A stretch of 64,000 nucleotides of DNA from Wolfiporia cocos (GCA_029448655.1 JACCLO010000004.1:4278001-4342000), one strand, 5' to 3'. Shown: positions 1 through 13,384, counted from the stretch's first letter. Notes: generated by a model from the sequence alone, not told the origin. Numbers and translations: made by a program.

Positions 1-1423
1 ATTGTTCCTCGTCTGAGCTTATTCCCAAAATGCTAGATCCGCAATCAGGCTCACAAGTCCCTTGTCCCGGGACCTGCGCCGCCAAATCCGTTCTCGCACG
101 GATCCTGGCGACGGAACTTGCTCTATGTGCTCTGTCGCCCAGCAGGATTCTCGTGGATTGACCCGGCAGCACCCGCGACGGAGGATAAGCGGGAGATCAA
201 CCCTGCATTGATGAGGGACACAGAGGTCGCGTGGATGGAGGAGGGACGGGGATTCCGAAAGGGGGAGTGACTGCAGAGGCTTGTGTGTTGCGGACAGGTG
301 GGGACGAGGTGAGATGAGGTGATCGTACTGCTTTCCATGCGCTGTATCCCAGTTATATAAGTACTTTACGATCTCCTAGTAGCTCTTTCTGGTGCGCTTG
401 CCGCGGCAGCCCTGCTCGGGCCCCGTTAAGCGTGGTTCGACATCTTTCACTGTATTTTATCGCATACGATATTTTTATACAATAACTTCTGCACTCTGGA
501 ATTGGGCCTTGGCCAACTCTATCTGGTGCCTTGGTAGGTCCCTGTTGGGATGCGGAGCCCGAGATTTGGGCGACGATGATTACCGCTAGATAAGTCATGC
601 GATCAGGGGAGCGTTCTTGTCCGATAGGCCGAGTCAGGGCCAAGCTGGGGTGCAAATCGAGGGCCATGCTGACAGTGTGACGGTGAAAATCGAGGTGGCC
701 ACCGCCAGCGAGATATTTTCCGGGGTTTGCGTGAGGAGGCGTTAACCGCAGGCGGCGAATGAGTCGGTGTCCGAACCGAGGGAGGATGTTGATGGACGCG
801 AGGATCGGACGATGGGATCGATGACGGACTGTCCGTCAGGCGATCTCCATGCGTCTGGGAAGCCGTCTGGGAGTGCTCGCCGCCTCCCGACCGCCTGGCG
901 GGCCGTGGACTAGTCTCGCAGGTGCCAGGCTCCGCTCTGAACCCCCAGACTGCCTCCCCGCTCACGCACGGTGCCCGCCGACTGCCGCAGGCTGTGTAGG
1001 GCTGTGCGGCGAATCCGCGCGGAGGAGCATCGGGCGCAATCTGCCAAATGTGGGACAATAGATCGACTAAATATACAGGGCCATCTGTTTCCGGAAAATG
1101 ACGTGGGTGCGGACCGATGGCCTGTGGCTCACGTGAGCCGCGGAGTCTGAAAAAGCGAGGTTGAGCTTGAAACGGGGTAGATTACCGCTCGGCATCGGAG
1201 GCGGCGACCCCGTCTCACCCAGGTGTCTCCCGCTGTGTCCCCTGCAGCCAGTGCAGCGCACACCACCATCGCCCGACGACAAGCACTGCAGGTGCGCGCA
1301 GAGAGTCTGGTGCGTGCTGCACTGATGCCGGTCGATAAGCCAGCACGCCCGCGACTAATCGGCGATTTGTGTGCAGGACGGCTCCAGCAGGCAATCATTC
1401 TTTATAATCCGGGACTCGACATA
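1..1423. other. Upstream region without a recognised gene
   Basis: No coding region here could be supported. Short open frames occur on both strands, but they are low-complexity and overlap each other. A TATATAA-like string lies at about 353-360. The part from about 600 to 1420 is GC-rich and probably contains the promoter and 5' leader of the regulator that starts at 1424. Confidence 0.5.
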
Positions 1424-4400
1424 ATGGACCCTAATCCGAATCCTCCGTCCACGCCGGCCACCTCCCTCAACAACGCCCACAACGGCGCTGATACACCAAA
1501 GAACAAGCCGAGGAAGTCACGCCCCAGGACCGACAAGTCTGCACGCACCCCGCCAGACCCCCAGTCTGACGCGCCGAGCAGCAGTCAGTCTCTGCCTCCG
1601 CTCGCGCACATTCTCCGACGTAATTAACCTGTGTCCTTCATCCAGCGTCTCGCGTCTCGAACGTCCGCGACCCACCACAGCCCGATCCTACACCACGCTT
1701 CACCGCTCACCTCCAGCCCTACCCAGGGCCTGCAACGCCGGCATACGTTATGAATCCTTCGTACCCCATGAACGGTAATCCCTACCCCTCCTCTCCCTCG
1801 TCCTTCCACCAGCCCGGGGCCAACACCTCCCCGGTCAATGGGCAGAGCCCCCATATTCCCGCAGGCATGCCTTCCCATGCACACTACCCTTATGTCCATC
1901 ATACCCCATACCACGGCTACCCCTCCTACCCCCAGTACCCCTCGTCAGGTATGATGATGTACGGCACTCCGCCAACAAGCCATCCCGACACCATGCGCAG
2001 CCCCGCAGTGCCTTCGCCCTCCCCAATAGCCCCAAGCACGGGAAAACGTAAAAGGAAGTCAACCGATGTTCTCTACGATCGCAGGACATCTAATGATGAG
2101 CATGCAGATTCTGGCAGTGACCTCGCGCGCACGGCGGGCGGGAGCTCGAGTTCAACCGCAGTCGTGGACACAAAGAAGCGCACAAAAACACAGCGCGCGT
2201 GTGACAGTTGTCGGAGTAGGAAGATCAGGTTCGTGTTGTACAGTCCTTTCCAGCTGCCCCCGGCTTCCCCCAGGCCGGCTTTCACGGCTATCCATGTTGT
2301 ACCAATTCTGCACCATGCAGCGCTTAATGGAGCGGGCTGACTCCGCACGCTGCAGATGCGATGTCTTACCTGACGCCGATCCCCCGGTATGTCAGCACTG
2401 TAAACAGTACGGCTTCGAGTGCACGTTCTTCCTGCCGATCACCGAGACTCGGTTCAAGAAGAAGAAATTAGAGGAGGAGGCTGCCGCTGCCACCACTGAG
2501 AAAGACAAGGAGGACACGTCCTCCCCGCAAACAGAGCAGTCCAAGAGCGGGGAGGTCGTCAAGGTGTACGGTGAGCGGATGCGATTACGTGTCGTCGGCG
2601 GGCGCGTGCTCATGATGTCGTAAGGTCCGACATCCGCTACGCACCTATTGCACTCACAAGCGATGATCTCATCGCGTGCGTATGAGTCGTACGACATGCG
2701 GTACCATCACTCGTGGGACGTGAGTGCAGGCGGGGACGGCGTGGTGCGCGTGCACGAACCGCAACAGGGCGAGCTGCAGCTCGCGCTCCCGAAGCCGATC
2801 GACATGCACATTGAGCGCGATGTTGTTGAGCGGCTTGTGAACGCTTATTTTGCCGAGGTCGCCCCCCTGCTGCCCGTGGTGACGCGTGAAGAATTCATCG
2901 CGAGTAGCCCGCCGCCGCCGATGCTCGTCTACTCGATCTGTCTGGTCGCTGCGGCGCGTCGGGAAACCCCTCAGGGCGTGTACGATTCACTCCGATATGC
3001 GGTCAACAGCCTTATCAAGGCGGAGGACGTGTTGTCGAACGCGTCGATTGTTAACGTGCAGGCCCTCCTAATACTGTCGATGTGCGGCGACTGTCATTCA
3101 CAGTTTGTGCCCAACGCGCTTTCGGCACTATGGATTCGCCTGGGGTGCGCAATCCGCATGGTAAGTTTTTACCGCTGTCAGCGTGTCTTCGGCGCTGATT
3201 ATATGCGCGCTAAATCCAGGCACAAGACCTCGGATTACATCGAGCAGAGTCGGTAAGGCAAAACATCGAGCTCCGGCGACGTCTATGGGGTATCTGCGTG
3301 ATTTGTGACCGATGGTACATTGGTTCTCCGACGTGTCCTACGCGGCTGTGTTTGTCTCACTAACACCCGTTACAGGATAAGCTTGACGTACGGACATCCG
3401 TTCATGATTGATGTAGCGGATTGCGACGCGCGGTTACCGTCGTCTGGCGACCCAAATGACCGCTACATGGATGAGTTTGTCCGGCTCAGTGTTATTTTGG
3501 GTCGAGTGATCAAGAATATCTATACGTAAGCTATTGTCATCCTATAATCGAAGCGTCATGACTAATTGATGAGCAGCCCCGCTGGCTTGAACGCGACCAC
3601 CGATGAGCAACTGCATGCATTGCTGCATGATCTCGAGGAGTGGAAGAACAGGCTTTCAGAAGACCTTCAATTCCATGGACCCGATACACCTCAGTCTGCT
3701 GGTACGTGCTGGCGCTATGTGCAGAATCCCTTGTGCTCAAGTGCTGCGCCAGGCATCCTATATATGCTATATTCATGCGTGAACATGATTTTCTGGCGCG
3801 TCTTCATGCGCATATCGTACGCGTGTCCCGCGCATCTCAAGTTCGCGTTGACGGTTGAGAAGTGGACGGAGCTCGTGCAGCAAACTGGGCGCGTCATCGA
3901 TTGGATAGATGCGCACGAGCGATTATATGATGTATGGCTTCTGGTTGCGTACTGCGCAACCTCGTGTGCCCTTGTTCAGGTAAGTATCCGCGATATCACC
4001 GGTGGTGCTGCGGGTTCGTCAATTCGATCGCGGCCATTCATGCTGACATGTATACAGTATCATACCTGGGCGCGGCGACGAGATCCCGAAGCGCAGGCGA
4101 GGCTGAAGAAGTTACGTGATTGCATTCGGCGATGGGAAGCATCCCTTTCACCGGACCATATGTCAGCACGACGCAAGGTTTGTCCCAACAAGTTATAGCG
4201 TTGCGCCCATTCTGATTGAGTCTGCAGACCGCCGAAATAATCGCGCTCCTCTATGAAGCGACGCAATGCCCTCAGGAAACAGTAGCTCCCGTCTTGAACC
4301 CAACGGGTGGAGTGAAACCCAAGCCTCCACTCGGCGGCCTCGTATTCCAGAAGGACCCCTCAAGGCCAGGCGGTGGTGTGTTTGTTGCAATGTCGAAGCC

Positions 4401-4965
4401 CAAGGAGGACCAGGTCAAAGATGTTCCGGCAGGTACCATCATCAGTGGTAATCGGGAAGAAGGCAATGGACATGCGGGTCCATCGATACGTTCCCTGCCT
4501 TCCGGCGCTTCGCCGACAGCACACAGCCCCTGGCCTTCAGGAGGCTCGCAGCAGCAACAGCAGATGCGGGCGCAACATCAACATGACGCTTCTGTTGCTG
4601 AGCACTCGCAAGTGGGTGGCCATTCTAACGTCAACCCTATGATGAACGACGCGTCGGGGTCTGGTAATGTGCAAGTTTTGAACGTGTTGGATGGTCCACA
4701 GGCACCCAACACCCTCGAGCAAGCTGCCATGACTCACGACGGTTTCCTTGCGGGGCTGCCTGACGGCATGTTCGAGTGGAGTAAGTATTCGCCGTTGTTT
4801 GCACAGTTGCACTTGGAGATTGACACCGTGTCATCAGCACAATGGGACACCTTCTTCCAGCGCTTCGCCCCTCAAGTGGCTCAGGGGGGATTCCAACAAT
4901 CTTCATCTCAGAATCAGCAGCAACAATACAGTTATTCATCATCTTCTGGTAGCGGTGGCATGTAG
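1424..4965 (+). CDS. Zn2Cys6 fungal-specific transcription factor
   Basis: Likely a nuclear DNA-binding regulator. Exon 1 (1424-1619) joins in frame to an exon starting at 1646. The second exon is rich in Pro, Ser and Tyr and ends inside the zinc cluster at 2228. After the next intron the cluster is completed as CX2CX6CX10CX2CX6C at about residues 250-280, followed by a basic KKKK linker. Downstream exons carry the helical fungal-specific regulatory domain (for example MLVYSICLVAAARRETPQG and YGHPFMIDVADCDARLP). The C-terminus has Gln- and Ser-rich tracts, including QQQQ, and ends at 4965. About nine short introns are needed. The start at 1424 was chosen because the frame stays open across the first splice. 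No close named relative is certain; an XlnR/CAT8-type carbon regulator is one possibility, and the target genes cannot be read from sequence. Confidence 0.85.
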
Positions 4966-7900
4966 GGGGAGAAGTGTTGTGTCGACTGGTTTGCGTCCTT
5001 CGGTCTACATTACAGCTTGTATCTCAATTATCTGACGACTCCGCGGAGTCTGGCGGGAGAATACCCCAAAACATTGGGCCCGCTATGCTATCGCTCGGTA
5101 CGCAAGTGGACTTCCTGTGTCATTCACGTTTAGCGTTTGTTATCGTAGCTGCTTTCGAAGTCTTGCCATCCAATCCCAGAGGTTAGAGTTCTAGCCGGGT
5201 GAAAGTTGAGGTTGACCTAGGCGGAAGGTAAATTGACTGACGACACTTATGACACAGGTCCTGTGTTTCTTTGTTCCTAGCTGTTTGCGCGGTCGTATCC
5301 GAGCTGTGGAGTCATGGCTGTACGGTACACATTGCTAAGTGTTGCGCCCGAATTGAATTTCACTGCTGACCTGCCAGGGATGTTCCTGCAGATCGCATAA
5401 GTACAGCGCTCTTCCGGTCCTGTGACGGTAAGGTCCCCAGCAGATATCGCTCAGACCTATCATTGGTGAGGTAGGAAGCACATGATTGTAGACACGCTCC
5501 CTCGAGTTGGTCTGACCATTGCCACAGCGCGCACGTTCGGTCCCATCCCTCGCGCAGAAGAGTGGACGCGGATCCTGCCACACGTCCATCTGAACTTAAA
5601 CCTGGGCGTGCCTGCATTTAGCTGAGGGTGGGACGTATGGGTAGCGAAGTTCAAAACAATCTCCGAGATCTTATGCCGCGGCTCGGTAAGTTGCGGTTCA
5701 ATTGCACACATGGTGGGCAGAATTAGGGTTCTTCCCTCGTTCTCGTTCCCCGGGACCGCAAGGTCTGGGCTCATCTGATAAAAGAGCGGGATGTGGCAAT
5801 GATATCGCCTTCCTTGTGCTCATGAATGAGAGCGCAGAGCATTCCTTGTTATGAGGCGCAGTCGCAACAAGACAGACATTCCCAAGGCGAGGGCGCACAA
5901 CAATCAACAATTGTGTTAGCATCGTTACAGCATCAGGAAGCAGATCTAAGACGACAAGCATCTGCTCAAATGGAATCCAGGTTTTCCACGAGTTTGAGAA
6001 GTTTTCAACCCCTTTTATACGGCTTGCTCCGAAAGGATGAACTACGCTGTGATCACGGATACGCTTTCTTCGACCTTCGACCCCAAGGGGAGCTCGGTGA
6101 GAAGGCTGTACCCTCGAGTCACCTGGGTCATGATTTCCCCACCCCCAACAAACTCATGAACCCCGGGACGCCGCTTATCCCGCGCGCACTTCGAAGGGAC
6201 TCGCGTGAGTAGCTTCGATAGATTAGGTTCATGTTGTAGTAAGAAGCCTGCTTAATTGGTGCACCTTGAAATTAGTTGCACGGTGGGAAGATCCCTGGTC
6301 TTCCTGCCCCATTCCAACTGATGGAATCCAGAACGACGCGATCATGATACCAGAGAGTACGGTTTGAGTTGGTGCCACCATAGTGCTTGTCCGAACGTAC
6401 TAGACATCGCGTAACATTGTCTCGGAACTTTTCGCCTTGCGAACAGGTTAGAATGGAACCTGTACAGGTTCCATTCCGAGTCCGACAAAGGAACTTCACA
6501 ACCTTTTTCCCGATTACAAGATAAGCAGAACGACTCTGAGCATGAAGGAGCCTAGCCCGCCACATTCAACAAGACACCGTCCATTGTCACAAATTGGCAT
6601 GCTTCTGCGGGTCTACGCAACGCAGTAACCGGGCTTCATCAGAGGCCGTGCCACTGGAGTCGGCAATTTATAAGTGAGAGGTTCCAACGGCACTTTTTAT
6701 AAATGGCATTCCCGTCATTACAACATGACGCTTATCCTAACGCGGCACTAAGTTGGCTAACGAATTCGGTAAAACATACAACGGCTTCCATTTTCGCTAT
6801 CACAGAAATGCACATTCCAGTGGCTCTGCTCCGCCAGTGAGTAACTGTACACAGATGCGACGCGGACTCCATAGTGATTTTGTCATCTGAACAGCATAGC
6901 GCAATCATTCCTTGGGAAAATATTTACGCAAGCTCAATGCATCAGGCGCAGAGTTCGTCGCTCTACAAGCATCGGAGGACGCCCGTAAAGCCATAGGTGG
7001 ATCCGTGGCACCCGACGAATTCTTTTCCAGTCTTCCCTCAATTCTAGCCCCATAAGTCTTGTTTAGGCAGCTCATCAGACCAATCTACAGACTCCATGTG
7101 AGGCCGAGACGGGGAATATCGGTTCACCGCCATTGTCCGAAATATTCTTCATCACGATCAGTGTAATGAACTGAATTGCTGAGTCAAGGATTCAGAGCGC
7201 CCGGTAGCACGCCCGGAGCATCAAGCCGGTCAGCTGTCGGTGGCTCTAGTCTGATCAGAAAGTCATGTCAGTGACCAAACATATCTAGGTGGATTTTGAA
7301 GAGCTGATATATCCTATACCACTGAGAGCGGACACTGTAGCTAGCGTTGGTTACTCACTAAATTCGAATTGTATACAACCGGCATTATGATCTGGGCCGT
7401 AACACATGATTGAGGGGGAAATAACTCTGCTGTCATTACGTTCAGTGCTCAGTGCGATAGCGGCTCCCACTTTTTCCCGATACTTCCTTCTACGCGGTCA
7501 ATCGCCTGAAACCCTCTGGCGTATCCAAATGATTGCAAACGTTTGACAAAGGTAATTGGAACCGCGCCGCGTGGTTTTCCGGAGTCGCTGCGCAGTCCAA
7601 CCTCGTGCAAGCTTCGCGCAATTCTAGTATCATGCGGTGAATACAGGCGTGAGATAATCGGACCTGCGCACGATAGAGCGCTGGTGAATTCACAAACACG
7701 TTTGTGGTCTTTTACCCAACACAAGCAAAGTGCTATATCAGCGGCATTAAACATCCATCAAGAGGAACCCATACAGAACGAGCGACCGTTTGTTGCTGCA
7801 TGCATGATGATGGCACATATATGAAATGCAACATCCCTGATCATACTTGGTGAGCACACGGATATTCCAGCAACTATGCCAGTCCTGGGTACGGCTTACC

Positions 7901-8977
7901 ACTTTCTCATCCAAGCCTGCGTGATGGAGACTTCTCTGTCCAGTGGCGTCTATCAAAGCGACGAAGCTCTGTGCGTAGACTAATAATGGTGTATGCAATT
8001 GCTGAGCTCAACATGAATCACATGATTGGCCAGGAAAATTGCCGTAGTCTTTCAGCCTGTTTCGTCGGATCAGTTTGACTTGAGACTCGTAATGGCATGT
8101 CAGTCATACAGCAATAGAACAGATATTCAAGTAGTTCGGCATCGCCATTTGGTCTGCCATCCAGTTATCCCTCTTGTAGGTACGAGAATACCATCGACTT
8201 GAACGCACCAGTTCTTCCGGCGTAGAGATGACTATCGATGTTCATATACTGCTCACCAGTCATGGAAGCTGAATATTAAATGCGAGTCTATCTGACACCT
8301 ACCCTTGCGCTAGAGCGCGCTCGGTCGACCCCCTTTGACATGGACATGCCGTTCGCAATCTTGCATTTGAAAAGATGTCACTTTCGCGTGGCTTCATGTC
8401 TGCACTAAACCCTGAGTGTACCCGTGACTCCAGATTCATCGTTGTTGATGGCATTTATTTGATTCCTTTGCAGGCTGCCGGCATCAGTTACAGCAGTGTG
8501 CAATTATGTGCGCCATATGGTCCCGGGCCATGGCACGCTATTACAAATTAGATGCAGTCTAAGCGGTCTCGAGACACGCATTGACAGGGGTCATGAGGAA
8601 CACGCTTGCAGTTGACGGGATTGATGCGGGTATCGAACGAGTAGAAGTGGCGACTAGCGCGCTCTAGACCGTCGTTGCGCTACAGCAAGGGAATGTGTAC
8701 ATGCATGCGGCAGACTCCATGCATCAATTAGCCGATATCATACTGTCTACAATGATTACAGACTGAGAAGATGAAGCTAGTATCAATGCAACCTATAACA
8801 AGAAGTAGGATCACACATGAACGAAAACGGGTAGTGATGGAGAGGTGTGTCGTAAGTACAGTGCATACATAGTCCGAGGTGGATAGAATCTTTGTGAAAT
8901 CATCAAAGAAGGCGCAGATCAAGAGTCCGTCATCATGCTCATCCGTGTCCAGAAATGTCCATGCAGCTGCACCAAGC
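4966..8977. other. Gene-poor, AT-richer 4-kb intergenic stretch
   Basis: Only short, isolated open frames without recognisable motifs are seen, on both strands. Base composition is visibly lower in GC than the flanking genes: one 60-base line at 7321 has 26 G+C. No transposase, reverse transcriptase or terminal repeats were found. A perfect 26-bp palindrome lies at 6451-6476. The stretch may be decayed repeat DNA, but nothing in it proves that. Confidence 0.5.
6451..6476. repeat. Perfect 26-bp palindrome
   Basis: The half-site GAATGGAACCTGT is followed directly by its exact reverse complement with no spacer. It lies in gene-free DNA and has no neighbouring coding region that would explain it. 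Confidence 0.9.
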
Positions 8978-11975
8978 TTACCGCAGCTCGCTCCCGCCCA
9001 AGTCGATGAACCGCGTCGTCCGCTTCATCGCATGCGACACAGCGATACTGTCACGCGACGTCTCGAGAAGCTCTTCAAGCGAGTCGGCGACCTCGTCTAC
9101 TGCCTCGCCCATGACCTTCTGCGCGTGCCACTCGCATAGCATGCGCCCGTCCATCTCCCAATAGTCCACAAGTCGCTCCGTGCACCGTGTGTACTCGCAT
9201 AGGAGATGATCTGGGTGATATCGATGACCCGTATGCGACACCGCACATGGGCCCTCGATCGGCTGCCCGCACGTCGCGGCCGTGCATAGAGACTTGTTCG
9301 CTTCATGATAGTGGTATGCACAAAACGGTTTGCCGTCTAGGACATAGAAGCTCTTGTCCGGGAATGGTTTCTGTCCAGGGTTTAATCAGGCTGGCCCATA
9401 ATTCCACAATATAGTCACACATACATGGCACTTGTCGCAGTTGAAGCAATCTCTGTGATACTTGCCCTTCAGCTGCCCATCGGACGAGGACACGGCCTGT
9501 TTCTCTATAGGTAGATTACAGCGGCGGCACTGATCGGCATCGAGATAATGAGTACAACTCCTAACAGGCGACAATATGCTCACCTTTGGCAGATACATGT
9601 TCTTCCAGCACTTGTCACACAGGACGCTCCCCCCATCCATCGCGATCCACCGCCGATCATCGATCGCCTTCTCACAGCGCGCACACACACGCCCTACACG
9701 CGCCTTCCCCTTCCCCCCCGCGTGTTCCTGCCGCCCCGCACTCAGCGTCGGGCTCGTGTGCGAGCGCATCGGCAGCTTTGGGGGCCTGTTCACGCTGTCG
9801 CGGTGGCTATCTGGCACAGGAGGCGCGCTCGCAGGCACCAGGAACTCGCTCGTGTCCTCCGACACGCGATCGAGCGCGCCCGTGGACCTCAGCGCGGGGC
9901 GCAGCGCCGCGGCGGCGGAGATGCTGCGCATGGGCAGGCGCGGTGAGGACGGCGATGTCGGCGAGTACTGCGACTCCGAGCCGGCCATGGACGGGAAGCG
10001 CACCTTGCCGCCGTCCGTGCCCGCGTCGTGCCCGTCCTTCTGCTTGTCGGGGATCTTGAGCGGTGGTATGGGGCACTTGAGCGGCTTGTCGTCGAACTCT
10101 CCCTCGCCGGCGTCCGATCGTGCGTACGCCAAGCCGTCGTACTCTGACTCCGTGTCGGAGCTGGGCGAGGGCGGGCGCGCAGCCTGCTTCTGTCCGGGAT
10201 CGGGATCGGGCTTGTTCTCGAGCGCCTCTGGCTGCTTCGCCTTGAACTTCTCGAAGAACGGCAGCCGGATCGACGCAGCGGAGGGCGTAGTGGGCGTCGC
10301 GGGGATCGCCGGGAGTGGCGTCTTTGGCGGCTCCAGAGCGGACGGCACGACGCGATCGCGGTGCATGGCGGGCCCGCCCGCGCCGGGTGTATACTCGGGG
10401 CTAGTCGGTGTTTGGGGATGTGGATGCGCTCGCGAGAGAGGAGAGGGAATACCCGCGGACGCGGGAGACTTTTGTGAGTATGGGGAGCGGGGAGAGAGCG
10501 GGGAGGTTCCAGAGTTTGCTGGAGACAAGGGCGGTGTGCTATGGGCAGGTGCTGCTGGCGCTGTTCCGGGGTTAGAATGCGCATACCGACGCATGGAAGT
10601 TGTGGCACGCACTATAACGAGACGCCGAGGCGATATCTAGGAAGCTCGGCGCATTTGCGCGCCGGCCTCCCATGCTTTGTCCTGGCACCATCGTAGGGTA
10701 ATCATTGTCATCATGACCAAGAGGGGCCTGACTGGGGTTAGGGGGGACGAAAGGCGCATGTACCGCTGCTGTGGCGAATCCCCTCCTACCTACGCCAGCC
10801 ATTCCTGCCTCTCCGCCAATCTTCGTGTCGATGGATGGAAGAGGCGCCTGTAGAGGAAGCGGGCTAGCTACAGACGAGGCCCCCGCACCCAAATTCGACG
10901 GGCGCCGCTCAAAGGGTGCCCTGCCACCCGCGCCCTGCGCCGCTTGTGCGCCCGGATGCTGCTGATAGGAATATGCTCCCAGGCTAGCCGTAGAAGGTGC
11001 GCGTACTCGCAACGGTTGAATAGGTGGAAGACTAGCCGTGGAGTCCACGCGAGGCCGTGATGGGGGCATTAACGGAGCGTTGCTCGCGGCAAAAGGCGAT
11101 GGTACAGGCAGCGGTGCTGTTTTCGGTTCACCTCTGTTGTCTGTATGATATACCAGCTCATAGCTGCCATCGTTCGACTGAGGGCCAATCACGTTCGTGC
11201 TGGCTCTGGGGCGCAAAGGCTGGATAGACGACCCCCCCGCAACAGGCGCGTGTGGGGCAGGGTTGGATTGTGTAAGCTGACGCGTCGCGTTGGGTGATAG
11301 TGGGGACGGGCGAGGGCCCGCGGACAGCGCAGGTGGAAGGACCTGCGGACGCATGGCTGGGCTGTTCGGTAGCGGAGGATAGTTTCGTCCAGGGCTCGGA
11401 AGATGCGAAGGCATTGGCGGACTGCGCGCGCTGGAAAAAGGTACGGGCGATGGCGGTATCGCGTCGCGACCGGCCGGGGGAGATCGTATTGTCAGCGGTC
11501 CTGCAGGGCCAGGGCCTGGGCGACCAGAGATTGATGGGCGACGCGCATCTGGCGCGCCGTTGCGGTAAGGCTGAGGCACGCTTTGATCTAGACGTCGCGG
11601 AGCATCGCCGCCACGGCGGTGGTGCACGGTCGCAGAGGACGGCGCGCGGGGTCGTCCGTGCTGCACTGAGCCGGCGACACTAGTGCGGGAGTCGGGGGCG
11701 CTCACTTGATGCGAACTCACCGGCTGCTTCGCCAGCACGGTCTTTGATGCAGGAAATAGGACCTGCCCGCTTTGAACTCTCTGTGGGTCGAGCTCGATGG
11801 CGCTGAGAGGCGAGACGAGAGACTTTCCCCCGGGCGAGACAGGCGAGGAGGACTGGCAAACATGGTCCGTGAGATCGTGGATGGACACGGGCTCGTTGCA
11901 GCTGGAGCACTTGACCGTGGGTAGGAACTGGGAGATGCGCCCGGCGTCGGGGACGGGGGCGAGGAGTTGGGCCAT
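8978..11975 (-). CDS. Two-LIM-domain protein with long Pro/Ser-rich N-terminus
   Basis: A probable cytoskeletal or polarity adaptor. The N-terminus carries a small zinc-like motif (CSSCNEPV..HDLTDHVC) at about residues 23-40. Several hundred residues of Pro/Ser-rich, probably disordered sequence follow. The C-terminal part has two LIM domains: the first begins CARCEKAIDDRRW and continues CRRCNLPIEKQ and HRDCFNCDKCH; the second includes FCAYHYHEANKSLC, HPDHLLCEYTRC and LCEWHAQKV. Introns separate the LIM exons. The intron near 10,600 fits a GTGCGT donor, a CTAAC branch site and a CAG acceptor, joining ..SASRY to NSGTSPLS. The family resembles fungal paxillin-like Pxl1 proteins, but that name is an inference. 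LIM modules bind proteins rather than DNA. Confidence 0.85.
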
Positions 11976-12897
11976 AAGGAGAGTGGAGGAGTAGGCTGTG
12001 GAACGACTGTTACTCGCTGGCGAGAATTAGGGAGGGAGGAGTAATAGACTAGCAGTGCGGGGGTACGTCGGAAAACATACTAGTAGTTGATAACATTAGT
12101 TCATCAACAAGAAGTGTTCCACGTCAACTGCTGCCTTTATCCGTTGCCACACTGATCTCAGCAGCTTCTGCCGCTGTTCGCCTTTAATATCCTTCAATTG
12201 TACCGGGCATCCAGCACCGTTCTAGAGCCAGCCTCTGTCTCACAAATTCCGATCCTCCTTCCGGCTTGTGAACGCCATCGTCGAGCTGCTCACCGTCGCA
12301 CCCGGCGTCCAGCATCCCCAACGCCGCCACCAGGTCCAAGCGAAGAAATGCACATGGCAGACTAGACCATTTCAAGACAAATAGCACTCCAACAGCACGC
12401 GCAGCACGAACTTCTTTGCTGCTCGAAACGGCTAGCTTGCCCCGCGCGCCGTGATCAACCTCTTTCCCGCGCGAAGCCTCTCTATCGAGATCGCTTGCCT
12501 CCATGGGAACCCGCTCAAGATCCCTACTTTCGCATTTTGGCGGTCTACGCACATGTGGTCATAGGCGAGTTCGTAGGGCATCAGCGGCGACGCACAGCAG
12601 AGCATTTTCTTTGGTGCAGTGAGCGCGCTCATCACGGCGGTGTATACTAGGCTGCTTCGCAGTTTGACAGGATCTGCATCTGCGGGATTTACGCAGCACT
12701 GCTATATACAACAGGAGGATCATCCAGCCATGATCGCGCCAACCGTGCGCCGTCTCGCGTAGCGTGCAAATCCCAGGTGAGCTGCGATGACAAAGTCTAC
12801 ATTCGCACACAGATCTCGTGTGGCGTGAGTCTTCGCACCAGAAGCATTTCATATGTGCGAAACAGCTGGCTCCTGCACTTTTACGTATGACGAGAAG
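11976..12897. other. Intergenic region, no supported gene
   Basis: It lies upstream of the LIM gene and downstream of the small ORF at 12898. Overlapping minus-strand frames of about 90-120 codons occur at 12184-12852, but they show no domain, no splice pattern and no hydrophobic or repeat structure that would support a gene. Confidence 0.4.
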
Positions 12898-13215
12898 TTA
12901 AGTCCACGATGACACCAGCAAATTGCATCGCTTCCCCGGGAATATGACCTGTATCCCGCGAAAGGGCCGATATCGGGATGCCGGGGAGCTAAGCTGAGCT
13001 TTCGGGATCAGAAGGAAGCGCGAGTTCGTATGAACGTCCTCGAGAATGTAATGAATGCCAAGTTGTTGATCCGTGGGCACAGGAACGCTGCCGGTGAATA
13101 ATACACTTGCTGCCCCTGGCTTTTCAAAAACAAATAGACCGTGACGCAACGCAGTTCTGTGATCGAACTCGGCCTCTCCAGACCGATGTGCCGCGATGAT
13201 GGGCGGCACGCTCAT
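12898..13215 (-). CDS. Small hypothetical protein (105 aa), unconfirmed
   Basis: An uninterrupted frame with an ATG at 13215 and a TAA stop. The product is balanced in composition and reads like real protein (GLFVFEKPGAASVLFTGSV, GIHYILEDVHTNSRFLLIP), with alternating hydrophobic residues that suggest beta strands. I do not recognise the family. It lies downstream of, and on the same strand as, the phosphopantetheine adenylyltransferase gene, 169 bp after its stop. It could be a stand-alone small gene, the last exon of a longer transcript, or a chance frame. Confidence 0.3.
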   Translation of the reverse strand: MSVPPIIAAHRSGEAEFDHRTALRHGLFVFEKPGAASVLFTGSVPVPTDQQLGIHYILEDVHTNSRFLLIPKAQLSSPASRYRPFRGIQVIFPGKRCNLLVSSWT

Positions 13216-13384
13216 GACTAGAACCTGGTGTACCGCTTTGCGTTGACATATCGTACAGGAGAGTCTACATGCTGAGGTTTAATACATGGAGATGCACTTA
13301 CAGATAGCATTAAAATTGCACCAGACGTTCCACCGACGCCATGGATTGTGAGTATCACTACGGGTTAAGTGTCTTCGCCATAAT

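Noticed and set aside
123..338. 71-codon minus-strand frame near a TATATAA string at the left edge
   Set aside because: The TATA-like string is only 15 bp before the ATG, the frame is Ser-rich and domain-free, and no downstream exon can be seen beyond the edge.
603..1058. 151-codon minus-strand frame
   Set aside because: It is Arg/Ser/Pro-rich, overlaps a plus-strand frame in GC-rich DNA, and lies in the probable leader of the transcription factor gene.
5826..6212. 128-codon plus-strand frame in the gene-poor stretch
   Set aside because: Composition is Gln/Ser/Arg-rich with no domain, and there is no flanking exon or promoter evidence.
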